Counted from the first letter of the stretch, positions 11,081-23,900 are shown. The stretch: 64,000 bases of DNA from Acorus gramineus (GCA_030737835.1 CM060847.1:26708843-26772842); one strand, 5' to 3'. The notes: generated by a model from the letters alone, not told the origin. Numbers and translations: made by a program.

Positions 11081-14000
11081 TGTCACACCCCAGGGCGGCC
11101 GTCCCCGGGTCGCGGCAAGTGTATATATGATATCAGTAAAACAGGAGATCAATCACATACTCATACAACAGCTATAAAGATAACACAGACTACAAAGCAG
11201 GGCTGACATGATATATACACCAAAAGCGGAAGCTAAAAGACAGAGTCTGTAATCCAAAAACACACTACAGACTCGATACATAATCAAACGTCCTGTGAGA
11301 GCCAATATACATAATACATCCAAATAATACACAACTGGGTGCCCAAGCACAGAAATATATACATACAATGAACAAGAAGGATGTTGATGGCCTCAGAAAC
11401 TCGCGGGACGTAGCGCTACTCCGCTACTGGTGCAGTCGCTCAGGGAGCTCCTCCTTCAAGTCCTCCTCAGTAATCACTGGAAAACAATTATGCAAGGGGT
11501 GAGCCACACGCTCAGTGAACAGCACAACCCATGCATCACAGCTATATATCAACCACAAATAATCAACATAATTCCAGTAGTTCGTACATCGCCGAACCAC
11601 CACACCCTCACCCTCACCCCTCAATAGGTGACATAGGATATTGGGACTGATAATCATTCATACACATCCATACATATCCATACACCCTCACCCTCACCCC
11701 TCGATAGGTGACATAGGATATTGGGACTGACTAGGCTGTTAATCACCCTTGGTCCACCGATAGCCTCTCCTCCACACCGTAGCTTACCTGGTCTACTCCC
11801 ACATTCAGCACAGTCCGAGTCCAAGATCGGGAGGTGCCTACTGATGGGAGCCCTCTGTCAGGATAGCCTGCTAGTGCCTGGTCTACTCCCACGTTCACCA
11901 CAGTCCGAGTCCAAGATCAGGAGGTGCCTACTGATGGGAGCCCTCTGTCAGGATAGTCTGTCTATGCTGAGGAGTCCCTACACGGATCCAACGAAGGGGA
12001 GAGAAACAGCCTACCCACACGCATATGATCCACTCGGATCCGCTGACAACACACCTCTACAACTCTAGTGTCTTGAATTCATCAGAATTCCTCCAGGGCG
12101 CATAACCAAGATGCGGGGAACATGCATTAATATAGACGGGAAAAGAAACCTTGGGAGGGCAACATGAGGTCCCGATATAGGACGTCCCGACAACCAAACA
12201 AGGAACACGGAGCACCCTAGCCCGGGTCTCAATGTTGACCTCGCAAGGCCCCTTAATATTTCCTAAGGCATAATATAATATTACCAGTTGCATTTAGTTT
12301 AACAAATTAAACAAATGGGAGCATACAAAGGCCGAGGCTTTCCTAGCATGATAACAAAGGGGACAAGATGCATGGCTCTTACACAACCTAAGGGTGCAAG
12401 TCCCTAACATAATCAGTCTAGGGTAGCATGCATACTACATATCAATCATGCTGCATGGATTACATATTAATTAGGTTAATATTACTCTATGGTGCCCCAG
12501 GGGAGGACGATATACGCCCAAGTGCGTATAGCGCCTCCCAACTGGGTTGGATTGTCCCACTCACTGGAAGTCGGGTCGTCGCGCGATCGTCCGTCAAAAT
12601 CTGCAAGACAGGATATCAATTGGTGAGTAAAATCCACAAATACCACAAAAAATACACAAAAATAAACCAAAATACACCAAAAGTACCCAACACTCGGGCA
12701 AACATACATATGGCCCGTATGCACGCTAGCCCGAGCACCCCGACTCACTCCCGCACCCCCGGCAACCACCCGCACGGCCACCCGCCCCCAATGCACCACC
12801 GCGCCTCAACCTGCGCACCCCGGCGCACCGCCGGGCCCCTGCCCGCACGCCTGACATGCAGCCGAGCTACCCGGGTGCACCGCGCGCCCACTGCGCCCCA
12901 TCGCAGCAGCCCGCACGCACACCGCAAGCCCCGCGCGCCCAGCGCATCCGGCACGCTCAGCACGCCCAGCGCCCAGCACCCGGAACCCTCACCCAACACC
13001 CACGCGCACGCTCGGCAACACGCGCCCAGCGCGCCTTGCAGCACGCGCCCAGCGCACCTGCCAGCCTCTGCGCTGCTTGCCCGTGCTGCTTGCCTGCGCG
13101 CATCGCCGAGTGGCCCGAGTATCGATCGCCTGCTGCCCGAGCACTGCCCGCCTGCTGCCCGAGCGCGGCCTACCAGCTTCCAGCCTACCCAGCGCGCCCA
13201 GCACGCCCCCTGCACCACCCGAGCGCACGCCCGCGCGCACGCGCTCGCGCGCCCGGCCACCTGATGCGCTGCCTGCTGCGCCCGCTGCCATCCTACCCGG
13301 GACAGCCCACCAACCTGTCCGAGCACCTCTACCACCAACCACCGGCCACCAGTGGCCTCCGACCGCCTCCCAACCACCACCAACAGCCACCCACAGCCGC
13401 CGACCACCACCCAACCTCAAAACCACCCTCCTAACAAGCATCTAAGCCAAAAAAAGAAGGAAAAAGAGCTTACCAAGGAAGGAAGGGAAGTTTGGTTGCT
13501 CTCCGCTCACCGAAACACCTCTCCAAGGGTCTCCACCACCAAGACCTCTTCCCACCTCTGAAATGGCTCAGATCTGAGGAGAAGAGAGGGCGGGAGAAAG
13601 GGCAAGACACGCCGGAATTCGAATCCGAAAACACCGGGGTGTAGATCGGGATCGGATCTATCCTTTCTATGTTTTGGGTTTTAAGGTTTAAGCACTCCAA
13701 GGGGCTCAAAAGCTTAAAACAGAGAGAGAGGGAGAGAGAAAATGTGTTGTGTTGGAGAAGATAATGAATAGTGAAGAGCACTTTTTGCTACCCACTTAAA
13801 TAGTCAAACCATTCTTAATTAGGGTTAAGCAAGCTTAATTAGGGTTTAAGTAGGGATTAAAGGCTTTAAGTGGGATTTGACTTAGGTCAACCCAACCACA
13901 CAAAAAAACAAAAAGGGTGGACCAAGTCATGGGCCCACTTTGACCGAGTCAACTCTCCCAATGACTTCCCGCTCGGTCAAAACCCGGATACGCCCCAGAA

Positions 14001-14229
14001 CTGTGAAATTTCAGAAACTTTACCGGAATTCGATGAAATTTTTGTGAGTGGCTTAGAATTGCACCAGGACACATAATATGCAGTTAGATCTTCAATCGGA
14101 GTCCTCAAACACAGGACGATAGCTAATAGTCCAAAATTTTGCGGTTCCGATTGAAAAACGAAAAAAACTCAAAAACTACCAAAATGCTCCAATGGTTACC
14201 AACAGGCAAAAAGTGACACATATATAACA
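11081..14229 (-). mobile_element. Solo LTR C, Tekay-like gypsy (reverse orientation)
   Basis: Starts TGTCACACCCCAGGGCGGCC at 11081 and ends ACATATATAACA at 14229, with TSD GGTTG at 11076-11080 and 14230-14234. It belongs to the subfamily with the GGCCGCC block next to the terminus, like the full-length element. The G4-type array is short here, with a duplicated segment near 11780-11960 (two copies of a CCTGGTCTACTCCCAC unit). The GC-rich core is about 12720-13400. No coding region. Confidence 0.93.
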
Positions 14230-14234
14230 GGTTG

Positions 14235-14378
14235 TGGTTAGCTTTTTCAAAATATTATTTTTTGTACATGCACATCGTGCGTGTGGTAAGACTAGTTACA
14301 CAATATTCGTATCAAATCGTCCTAAAGTTTGTACAATTTTGAAGTCATAAATACATATAATCTTTAAATAATTACATA
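14235..14378. other. Unique spacer
   Basis: About 140 bp of target DNA between solo LTR C and the copia element. Nothing recognised. Confidence 0.5.
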
Positions 14379-14662
14379 TGTTGTAAACTAAATAGAATAT
14401 GATATATAAGAGTATATAAACAAAGCACACAAGCATATAGAAGAGAAGTAGAGAGAGATTCTTATTCACTATTTGTTGGTTGGTGGAATACAAGAGAAAC
14501 CCCTCTATTTATAGGGTGCATAGAGGAATCCCAAAGGTGGGAAGTTACAAGTCTATAGAGGTGAGGGGAAGATAGTGGGGCAATAATGGGAGTGTTATGG
14601 AATAGAAGAGTGGGGGAGGTTATGGGTTAGAGAAGTGGTGGTTATCCACCATATTCACAACA
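14379..14662 (-). repeat. 3' LTR of the copia element (284 bp)
   Basis: TGTTGTAAACTA...ATTCACAACA. It matches the 5' LTR at 31056-31385 closely over most of its length but is 46 bp shorter, because the 5' LTR has an extra internal segment (about 31295-31345). The adjoining purine-rich tract on the minus strand (about 14663-14675, AAGAGGGAG) is the polypurine tract. Confidence 0.92.
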
Positions 14663-14695
14663 CTCCCTCTTGGATGACCACCACGCTAAGAAAAT

Positions 14696-14850
14696 TGCCT
14701 CATTAAAACCTTGCTTGGAAAACCCAATGGGAAAAAACCAAAGCGAAGGAAAAAGAGTACAATGTAACTTAATCGTATAATAGTGTATGCGTTTGACACT
14801 GCCTCATTAAAACCTTGCCAGGAAAACCCAATGAGAAAAAAACCTAGGCG
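14696..14850 (-). repeat. Direct duplication in the copia 3' untranslated region
   Basis: TGCCTCATTAAAACCTTGC followed by GGAAAACCCAATG begins at 14696 and again at 14800, a 104-bp period. Both copies are followed by GCGAAG/AAAAAGAGTACA. The block lies between the RNase H stop and the 3' LTR. Confidence 0.8.
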
Positions 14851-14914
14851 AAGAAAAAAGAGTACAGTTCGTAAAATGTCATAAAAAATTACTCTCTCTC
14901 ATAAGTACAAGATT

Positions 14915-16470
14915 TCAAGAATTTTGGTCGCAAACTCGTCGCATCCCGATTTCATATACCAGCTTCTTGAATGTTGATGTCGACAAAGATTTAGTAAACA
15001 AATCTGCAAGATTGTCCTTTGACTGAATTTGTTGAACATCAATTTCATGTCTCTGCTGGAGCTCATGAGTGTAAAAGAATTTTGGAAATATGCTTCGTTC
15101 TATCACTCTTGATATATCCCCCATTGATTTGAGCAATGCATGCTGCATTGTCTTCATATATAGTTGCTGGAACATCTGTAATGAGAGATAGTCCGCATGC
15201 AGTACGAATATGATGAACCAAAGACCTTATCCACATGCATTCCCGGCTTGCTTCGTGGAGTGCAAGAATCTCAGAGTGGTTAGAAGACGTGGCGACCAAA
15301 GTTTGTTTCGTAGATCGCCAAGAGATTGTTGTGCCACCGCAAGTGAATACATAGCCTGTTTGTGAGCGAGCCTTGTGAGGATCTGAAAGATATCCTGAAT
15401 CTGCATAACCCTTTAGTTGTGCACCATTATTGGAATCCTTTGCATAGAATAGACCCATGTCTGACGTTCCACGAAGATAACGAAAAATGTGCTTCACACC
15501 ATTCCAATGCCTTCGAGTTGGTGCAGAGCTAAATCTGGCTAATAAATTAACTCAAAATGCAATGTCAGGTCTAGTGCATTGGGCCAAATATAATAAGGCA
15601 CCAATTGCACTAAGATATGATACTTCAGGACCAAGAAGATTTTCAGTATCTTCTTTTGGACGAAAAGGGTCCTTTTTTGGGTCAAGTAACCTTACTACCA
15701 TTGGAGTACTTAATGGATGGCATTTGTCCATATTAAAATGCTTCAGGATTTTTTTCAACATATGTTGTTTGATGAACAAGTATCCCATTTGAACTTTGCT
15801 CAATTTGCAAGCCGAGACAGTATCTTATTTTTCCAAGATCTTTCATTTCAAACTCCTTTTTCAGATATTCGGAAGCCTTTTTGAGCTCTTTAGGAGTTCC
15901 AATTAGATTAATATCATCAACATATACTGCAATAATGGTAAATCCGAGTTCCGTTTTCTTAATAAATACATAGGGGCATATTGGATCATTGACATATCCT
16001 TCTTTTATTAAGTACTCACTAAGACGGTTATACCACATTCGTCTAGATTGCTTTAATTCATACAAGGATCGTCTTAGCTTGATTGAGTACATGTTTCGTG
16101 ATTTTGCTTCAGGCAATTTTAGTCCTTTAGAAACTTTCATATAAATGTCGGTATCTAATTTTTCATATAAATATGCAGTAACCACATCCATTAGCTGCAT
16201 GTCAAGTCCTTTTGAGACTACAAGACTAATTAAATACCGAAATGTGATTGTGTCCATCACAGGAGAATATGTCTCTTCAAAATCTATCCCAGGTCTCTGC
16301 AGGAAACCCTGTGCCACAAGATGAGCTTTGTATCTAACAATCTCGTTTCTTTCATTTCGTTTTCTCACAAACACCCATTTACATCCTACTGGTTTAACAC
16401 CTTCAGGGGTTAGGACTACTGGTCCAAATACTTGGTGTTTTGCAAGTGAATCCAATTCTGTTTGAATAGC
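14915..16470 (-). pseudogene. Copia pol, 3' half: reverse transcriptase and RNase H (broken)
   Basis: The reverse transcriptase palm is at 16455-15733 on the minus strand, with KPVGCKWVF, YKAHLVAQGF, METYSPV-like and YVDD motifs (YVDDINLIGTP). The thumb and connection follow in another frame (15803-15552, STPMVVR, YLSAIGALLYLA, RPDIAF). RNase H follows at 15497-15063 (YADSGYLSDP, SQTGYVF, ATSSNHSEILAL, YEDNAACI) and ends in a third frame at 15175-14915 (NLADLFTKSL). There is one frameshift near 15800-15735, a TGA stop directly after RPDIAF (15552-15554) and another frameshift near 15085. Upstream it is cut off by the gypsy insertion; the missing upstream codons lie at 27357 and beyond. It would copy element RNA into DNA in a virus-like particle, but this copy cannot make an intact enzyme. 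Confidence 0.93.
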
Positions 16471-16739
16471 AGCTTTGTTATATATGTGTCACTTTCTGGC
16501 CTGTTGGTAACCATTGGAGCATTTTAGCAGTTTTTAAAATTTTTCCATTTTTCGATCGGAACCGCATAATTTTGGACTGTTAGCTATCGTCCTGAGCTAG
16601 AGGACTCCGATTGAAAATCTAACTGCATATTATGTGTCCTGGTGCCATTTTAAGCCACTCATGAAAATTTCATCGAATTCCGACAACGTTTTCAAAATTT
16701 CACAGTTTCGGGGCGTATCTGGGTTTTTAAGTCGCACAC

Positions 16740-16748
16740 TATATAAAT
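16740..16748 (+). promoter_or_regulatory. TATA box of the gypsy 5' LTR
   Basis: TATATAAAT in U3, about 265 bp into the LTR, preceded by GTCGCACAC and followed by the C/T-rich tract expected around the start of R. The 3' LTR has TATATAA at 24664-24670. Transcription start would be about 30 bp downstream. Inferred from motif and position. Confidence 0.65.
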
Positions 16749-17065
16749 GTGAGATCTAATTTTTGAAAACACTATTCATCATCCCTACCAACTTTCCCTC
16801 TCTCCTCTCTCTCTCTTTTTCTTCCATTTGAGGCCCTTAGACCCCTCAAAACCAAAAACCCAAAACCTAAGAAGTGTAGATCGGGTCCCGATCTACACCC
16901 CGGTACCTTCAAAACCCGATTCCGACGATCCTAGCCTCCCCGTCCTCCCCTCTTTCTCCTCTGTTTTGGGCCGTTTTGAAGGCCGAGATAGATCGGGGCG
17001 TAGGAGGACCTTTGAGAAAGGTTTTGGTGCGCGGAGAGCACCCGGTCACCCCTTCCTCACCCTTG

Positions 17066-17975
17066 GTAAGCTTTCTTTCCCTCTTTTTCATGCTTAGATG
17101 CTTGATAGGAGGGGGTTTTTGAGTTTGGGAGGTGGTCGGCGGCTGAGGGAGGCCGTGGGGTGGTTGGGGGCGGTCGGAGGCCGTCGGAGGCCATTGGGTG
17201 GTGGTGGGGGTACTCGGGCAGTGGGGTTCTGTTCCAGGCAGGAGGCAGCAGCGCAGGCAGCGCGTAAGCTAGACGCGCGCGTGCGTGCGCGCGAGCGTGC
17301 GCTCGGGGGAGCGGGTGGCCAGCAGAGTGCGCGTGCAGTGCGGGTCTGTGCGCGAGGAGCTGGTCGTGCGGGTCTGTGCGCGAGGAGGAGCTGGTCGCGC
17401 GGGTCTGTGCGCGAGGAGCTGGTCGCGCGGGTCTGGTGCAAGGGCTGGTCGGGCGGCTGGTGCGGGGAGATGTGCGAGCGGCGATGCGCGCGGAGTGTGT
17501 GCTGGGCGCGCTGGACGGGTTGGCGGGTGCTGGGGGTGATGGCCGAGGTGGCTATGGTGCGCGCGGGGCGCGGCGAGGTGGCGGAGGTGCGCGCGGGGTG
17601 CGCGGGGCGAGGCGCTGCGCGCGGGGTGCGCGCGGGGGCGTGCGGGGTGCTCGGGGCCGGCGCGAGGCTTGCGGGCGCGCGCGGGCTGCTGCGGCTGGGC
17701 GCAGTGGACGCGCGGTGCCCCGGGTGGTGCGGCGGTGTGTCCAGGCGGCGGGCAGGGGCCCGGCGGGCGCGGGGTGCGTGGGCTGAAGCGCGCGGTGCAC
17801 CCGGGCGTCGGTGGCCGTGCGGGTGGTTGCCGGGTGCGGGTGGTTGCCGGGTGCTCGGGCTAGCGTGCGTGCGGGTCGTATGCACGTTTGCCCGAGTGTT
17901 GGGTATTTATTTGTGTATTTGTGTATTTTGGGTACTTATGGATTTATACTCACCAGTTAATACCTTGTCTTGCAG
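17066..17975 (+). other. Predicted intron inside the gypsy LTR leader
   Basis: Bounded by CTTG/GTAAGC and a pyrimidine-rich GTCTTGCAG/ATCT. Both boundaries are kept in LTR B (8286-9117), in the 3' LTR (24982-25869) and in the reverse copies (for example the complement near 52025 and 50865), while the GC-rich sequence between varies in length. Splicing is inferred, not shown. Confidence 0.45.
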
Positions 17976-19452
17976 ATCTCGACGGACGGTCGCGCGTCGA
18001 CCCGATTTCCGGTGAGTGGGACAACCCAACCCAGTTTGGGAGGCGTTACATGCTTTGGGCGTGTACCGTCCTCCCCTGGGGCACATAGTTAGTATTAACT
18101 GTTGTTTTGAAATCCATGTAAGCATGATGTGTGTGTGTAGAATGCATGCCACCCTAGACTTGTATGTTAGGGACTTGCACCCTTAGGTTTTGTGCATGAG
18201 CCGTGCATCCTGTCACCCCGTTATCATGCTAGGAAAGCCCGACCTATGCATGCGTCCTATTAGTTTGATTTATTTAATTAAATGCAAGCTTTAATATTGA
18301 TAGCATGCTTAGGGAATATAAGGGGGCCTTGCGAGGTTAACATTGAGACCCGGGTTAGGGTACTCCGTGTTCCTCGTTTGGTTGTCGGATGTCCTACATC
18401 GGGACCTCAGGTTACCCTCCCAAGGTCTCTTTTCCCCTCCTTGTCTTATTTATTTCCCCGCATCCTGGTTATGCGCGCTGGTGGAATTCTGAGGAATTCA
18501 AGACATTAGAGTTGTAGAGATGTGCTGTCAGCGGATCCGAGTGGATCATATGCGATGGATAGGCTGTTCTGTTCCCTTCGTTGGATCCGTGTAGAGACTA
18601 CCCCGGCGTTAGAAAGGTTGTCCCGTGCAGGGGCTTCCATCAGTAGGCGCCTCCTGATTTGGTAGAAGGACTGCGCCGAACGTGGGAGTGGCCAAACGAC
18701 CTACGGAGTGAGGAGAGACTATCGGTGGACCAAGGGTGACCAACAGCCTAGTCAGTCCCAAGAGCCTAGGTCACCTGTTGAGAGGTGAGGGTGAGGGTAT
18801 GGTGGGCCGGCGATGCGACGACCCACAGGATTGTGTATGGATGATTATCAGCCATGTTAAGTCCCAACATCCTTGGTCACCTATTGAGGGTGAGGGTGAG
18901 GGTGAGGGTATGGCGGTTCGGCGATGTGACGAACCCCCGGATTTGTGATGTTTATGCCGCTTTGGGCTATTGGCTTGATTTAAATGTGGTTAATATGAAC
19001 TGTATGCATGGGTTGTGCTATTCACTGAGCGTGTGGCTCACCCCTCGCATATTGCCTTTTCAGTGATCTCTGAGGGAGGAGCTTCCCGAGCGACTACACC
19101 AGTAGAGGAGTAGCGCCACGTCCCTCGAGTTTTGAGGCCATCAGCACCCTTCTCTTGTTGTATGTATATATCTCTGTGCTTGGGCACCTAGTTGGATTTT
19201 GTATGGATTTATTTGTGTATATATGGACATGTTGGCTCTCACAGGACATATGATTATGTATCGAGTCTGTAGTATGTTTTGATTACAGATTCAGTCTTTT
19301 AGCTTCCGCATTTGGTGTATATATTATGTCAGCCCTGCTTTTATCTGTGTTGTCATTTTAGTTGTTTGAGTATGTTATTGAACTGTGTTTACTGATATCA
19401 TATATACACTTGCCGCGTCCCGGGGACGGCCGCCCTGGGGCGTGACAAAAGT

Positions 19453-19470
19453 TGGTATCAGAGCCTGGTC
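19453..19470 (+). other. Primer-binding site, initiator tRNA-Met type
   Basis: TGGTATCAGAGCCTGGTC lies 5 bp after the end of the 5' LTR. TGGTATCAGAGC is the usual plant primer site complementary to the 3' end of initiator tRNA-Met. It fixes the strand and the LTR boundary. Confidence 0.92.
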
Positions 19471-19567
19471 CTGTCAGAGCCAAATGTCTTCTTTTTCATA
19501 GAGATGAGTCCTAGGATTTCTATATGCGTATTCTGATCCTAGTGTCTGGTTTTCTTAGGTTGCTGAT

Positions 19568-20717
19568 ATGCCTCCTCGCAGAGGACGGCGCGGACGTGGT
19601 CCCTCTCGACCCTTGGAGGTCTCCGGACCTGCCAGAGTCGAGGATGCTATTGGTGAGTCCTCAGCCGAGAGGCCAGGATCAGCGCAGGAGCCTCCTGCCT
19701 GGGAGCGCGCGTTTGCGCGGTTAGCGGATATGGTGGAGACCCAGACGAGGATGTTGGCGGAGCAGGCACGGGATATTCGGGAGCTGCGAGCGGCCCGCGA
19801 GGCAGTTCCGCAGGTTCCCCTGGTGGCAGATCCGCCGGTACCTGATACACCCCCAGTCCCCGTGGTGGTCCCGGCGGCCAGAGTTCAGGATCCTCAGGAG
19901 AGGGAGGCGGGGCTAGAGGCAGCAGCGAGGGTGCAGCAGAGTGGACTCTCAGCCTTTCTGAAGCTCCATCCTCCCGAGTTCCAGGGTCAGACGGAGGACC
20001 CCCTTGCCCCAGAGAGATGGTTGATGGAGGTGGATACCATCTTCTCGACGATGCTTTGCACAGACCGCCAGCGGGTCTCCCTGGCCGCATTTATGCTGAA
20101 GGGTAGCGCCGCCGAGTGGTGGGCTACTAGATCAGTTGACATCCAGAGGGATTGGAGCAGCTCACTGGGCGGGATTCAAGGGATATTTCTTGGAGGAGTA
20201 TTTCCCCTTCTCGACGCGACAGATAGTGATGCAGGAGTTTGAGCAGCTGACTCAGGGCACTATGTCCGTCGCTGACTACTCCACGCGGTTCACGAGGCTG
20301 TCCAGATTCGCTCCAGCTCTGGCGATGGACGAGGAGAGGTGCCGTCGATTCGAGCTCGGTCTCAGCAGTGCCATCCGAGTGCACGTCACCGCCCATGCTT
20401 TCACGAGGTTCTCCGACTTAGTGTCTCGGGCGAAGACCGTCGAGAGAGACCTCGGGATCCAGGTGCGGGCTTCGACCCCCACGACAGACCAGAGGCCACC
20501 CAGAGGTCAGGACAGAGGGCAGCGGAAGAAGAAGAGGGCCCGCTTCGAGCAGTCAGCGGCTGCCCCTCTTCCAGCAGATGTGGTGCCAGCGCGAGGCCCA
20601 GCACCCATCGCAGCAGTGCCAGTCAAGACGAGGAGACCGGAGACGAGGCGCTGTTATCACTGTCAGCGCGTCGGGCATATCCTGTATAATTGCCCGACGC
20701 TGGCCGACCCGCAGTGA
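19568..20717 (+). pseudogene. Gypsy gag (frameshifted)
   Basis: The ATG at 19568 opens an Arg-rich N terminus (MPPRRGRRGRGPSR). A coiled-coil-like stretch follows (FARLADMVETQTRMLAEQ), then the retrotransposon gag domain (LHPPEFQGQTEDPLAPERW ... MLKGSAAEWW). Near 20150 the frame is lost and gag continues in the overlapping frame 20136-20717 (YFLEEYFPFSTRQ, YSTRFTRLSRFAP), through a basic region to a CX2CX4HX4C zinc knuckle (CYHCQRVGHILYNC, 20652-20693). It ends at TGA 20715-20717. The other gypsy copy at 53697-55307 keeps the corresponding frame open, so the break here is a mutation and not a programmed shift. Gag forms the virus-like particle and binds element RNA. Confidence 0.92.
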
Positions 20718-20923
20718 TGCCCCAGCAGCAGCAGTTGCAGCAGCGGCCGTTCCAGCAGCCGTTTCAGTAGCAGCGCCAGCAGCAGCAGCCTCAGCGCCAG
20801 CCGCAGCAGCAGCCTCAGCGTCAGCAGCAGCAGCCACAGGGTGGCCGTGCTGATCAGAGGAGGCAGCCAGCGCAGCAGGCGAGGCGTGCCCCTGCTCCTC
20901 AGCCTCAGTTCGTCCAGGGCCGA
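20717..20923 (+). repeat. CAG-rich, glutamine-rich gag-pol linker
   Basis: CAGCAGCAG-type repeats encode a Gln/Pro/Arg-rich linker in the same frame as both the gag start and the protease. An in-frame TAG lies at 20768-20770. The shared frame suggests that gag and pol were originally one reading frame. Confidence 0.75.
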
Positions 20924-23900
20924 GTGGCAGCGCTTTCGGCAGAGGAGGCCCAGGCATCAGGCAGCGTGGTCAGAGGTACTGTTCAGATCTCCCAGCTTCC
21001 TGCTTATGTACTATTTGATTCCGGAGCCACCCACTCGTTCGTGTCTCCCGCTTTCGCGAGACGGACGGGTGTGGCGTCCGCTCCTCTAGATGCTGTCTTA
21101 GAGGTATCATTGCCCGTGGGAGACCGGATTCTCCTCAGTTCTGTGTACCGAGGGTGCACGGTGGAGATCGCGGAGCATGAGTTCCCGGTAGAGCTGGTGG
21201 AGCTTGCGATGGCGGATTTTGATGCCATCCTGGGGATGGATTGGCTTGCAGCTAGTCATGCCAGCATCGACTGTTTCGCCAAGTCGGTGTCGTTCCACCT
21301 TCCTGGTCGGAGGTCTTTCCAGTTCGTGGGCGATCGAGACGTAGCTCCTCTGGGGTTCGTGTCGTCCATGCAGGCGTGGAGACTCCTTCAGGGTGGGTGC
21401 GAGGGCTTTCTGGCTTATATTGCTCTGGAGGATGCACCGCTGCGGGCAGATATCAGTCAGACTCCGGTCGTGGCAGAGTATCCCGAGGTTTTCCCCGATG
21501 ATCTTCCGGGATTACCGCCGGATCGCGCGATCGAGTTTGAGATCAATCTGCTTCCGGGGACCGAGCCGGTTTCGAGGGCTCCGTACCGGATGGCTCCCGC
21601 AGAGCTGAGGGTGCTGAAGGAGCAGTTGGAGGAGTTGCTGGAGAAGGGCTTCGCACGTCCGAGTGTGTCTCCGTGGGGAGCCCCTGTCCTGTTCGTCCGG
21701 AAGAAGGACGGTTCACTGCGGCTGTGTATTGATTACAGGCAGTTGAATAAGCGGACAGTGAAGAACAAGTACCCGTTGCCGCGGATCGACGATCTGTTTG
21801 ACCAGCTCCAGGGAGCGTGCGTCTTTTCCAAGATCGATCTCCGCTCGGGGTACTACCAGTTGAAGATCCGGGAGTCAGACTGAAGACGGCCTTTCGCACC
21901 CGGTATGGGCACTACGAGTTCAGAGTACTGCCATTCGGGTTGACGAACGCGCCGGCGGCCTTCATGGATCTGATGAACCGGGTATTTCGACCCTTCCTCG
22001 ACTCCTTTGTGGTAGTATTCATCGATGATATATTGGTGTACTCGAGGAGTCTTGAGGAGCACGCTCACCATCTTCGCACTGTTTTGGAGACTTTGGCCAG
22101 ACATCAGTTGTTCGCCAAGTTCAGCAAGTGCGAGTTCTGGTTGGAGCGTATGGCCTTTCTGGGCCATGTGATTTCCGGTGAGGGTATAGCTGTGGACCCG
22201 GAGAAGACGCTCGCCGTGTCGAATTGGCGTCGACCGTCGAACCCCACTGAGATTCGGAGCTTCTTGGGCTTGGCGGGTTATTACAGGAGGTTTGTGGAGG
22301 GTTTCTCCAAGATAGCCGTTCCTCTTACCCGCCTCACTCGGAAGGACGTCCGGTTCGAGTGGTCCCCTTCTTGTGAGGAGAGCTTCCAGGAGCTGAAGCG
22401 TAGGCTCACCTCAGCGCCAGTTCTTACCCTTCCATCTGGGAGTGGTGGGTTCGCAGTATACACAGATGCATCGCAGTTGGGTGTGGGTTGCGTCCTGATG
22501 CAGCACGGTAAGGTGGTGGCTTACGCGTCTCGTCAGTTGAAGCCCCATGAGCAGAACTACCCCACCCATGACCTTGAGTTGGCTGCGATCATTTTTGCGC
22601 TGAAGATATGGAGGCATTATCTCTACGGAGAGGAGTTCGAGCTCTTTACTGACCATAAGAGCTTGACGTATCTGCAGTCTCAGCCGGAGCTCAACATGCG
22701 ACAGAGGCGTTGGGTTGAGTTCCTTACAGACTATGACTGTGACATCGCTTACCATCCGGGTAAGGCGAATGTCGTTGCAGATGCGCTCAGTAGGCAGCCC
22801 CTGGGCATGGCCGCCCACATGGCTGTCCGTCGTTGGAGGCTTCTGGAGGAGGCCGCTTGCTGGATCAGTGTTCGGGAGACCCCTGCTGGTGGCTATTTGG
22901 CCAGGCTGGTGGTGCAGCCGGTTCTTCTCGACGAGATCCGCACGGCTCAGGCTCAGGACCCGCATTTTATAGTCCTTTCTGAGGGCGTCGCCCGGGGCGA
23001 GCGCCAGGACTACCAGATTCGCGGACGGGATCCTGAGATTCAGAGGCCGAGTGTGCATCCCCGACGACGCAGAGCTGAGGCGGAAGATTCTGGACGAGGC
23101 CCATCGCTCGAGGTACACCGTGCACCCTGGTGGCACGAAGATGTACAGAGGCCTTCGTCGCGGCTACTGGTGGCGCGGGATGAAGACGGATATCGCCCGT
23201 TTCGTTGCCCGGTGCCTAGTATGCCAGCAGGTGAAGTCGGAGCATCAGCGCCCTGCGGGGAAGCTGCAGTCCATTGAGATCCCTCAGTGGAAGTGGGAGC
23301 AGATCACCATGGACTTCGTCTCGGGTCTGCCGAGGTCACGTTCGGGTCGCGATGCCATCTGGGTGATCGTCGACCGGCTGACGAAGTCTGCTCATTTCCT
23401 CCCCATCCGACTCACCGATTCTCTGGACACCCTGGCGCAGTTATTCGTCTCCGAGATTGTCCGACTCCATGGCACTCCAGTCAGCATCATTTCTGATCGA
23501 GACGCGCGTTTTACTTCGAGGTTCTGGCGTAGCCTCCAGCACGCCCTTGGTACGAACCTCCATTTCAGTACCGCGTTTCATCCTCAGACGGACGGCCAGT
23601 CGGAGAGGACGATCCAGACCCTTGAGGACATGCTGCGGGCCTGTGTACTCGATTTTGGGGGCAGTTGGGAGAGGCACCTTCCGTTGGTGGAGTTTGCCTA
23701 CAACAACAGCTACCACTCGAGCATCCGGATGGCTCCCTACGAGGCACTTTATGGCCGCAGCTGCAGGTCCCCCCTGTGTTGGGATGAGGTCGGAGAGCGC
23801 CAGCTAGAGGGACCAGAGATCGTTCACCAGACCTCCGAGATGGTGAAGACGATCCGCGAGCGTATCCGAGTCGCTCAGAGTCGTCAGAAGAGCTACGCCG

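Larger units (their letters stand above)
16476..19447 (+). repeat. 5' LTR of the gypsy element (2972 bp)
   Basis: TGTTATATATGTGTCAC...GGGGCGTGACA. It contains a TATA box (16740-16748), pyrimidine-rich leader (about 16795-16830), donor-like CTTG/GTAAGC (17065/17066), GC-rich core (about 17200-17870), acceptor-like CTTGCAG ending at 17975, a second donor-like CCG/GTGAGTGGG (18011/18012), a reduced G4-type array (about 18780-18910) and a second acceptor-like CCTTTTCAG ending at 19063. The 3' LTR repeats all of these. Confidence 0.95.

Noticed and set aside
12428-13445. Open frames of 120-278 codons
   Set aside because: GC-core artefacts of solo LTR C, with no conserved frame. The equivalents at 17094-18015, 25014-25854, 44011-45245, 51172-52001 and 57201-58033 are rejected for the same reason.
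20136-20242. Programmed frameshift between two gag halves
   Set aside because: The homologous gag at 53697-55307 has no shift at this position, so it is a mutation of this copy.
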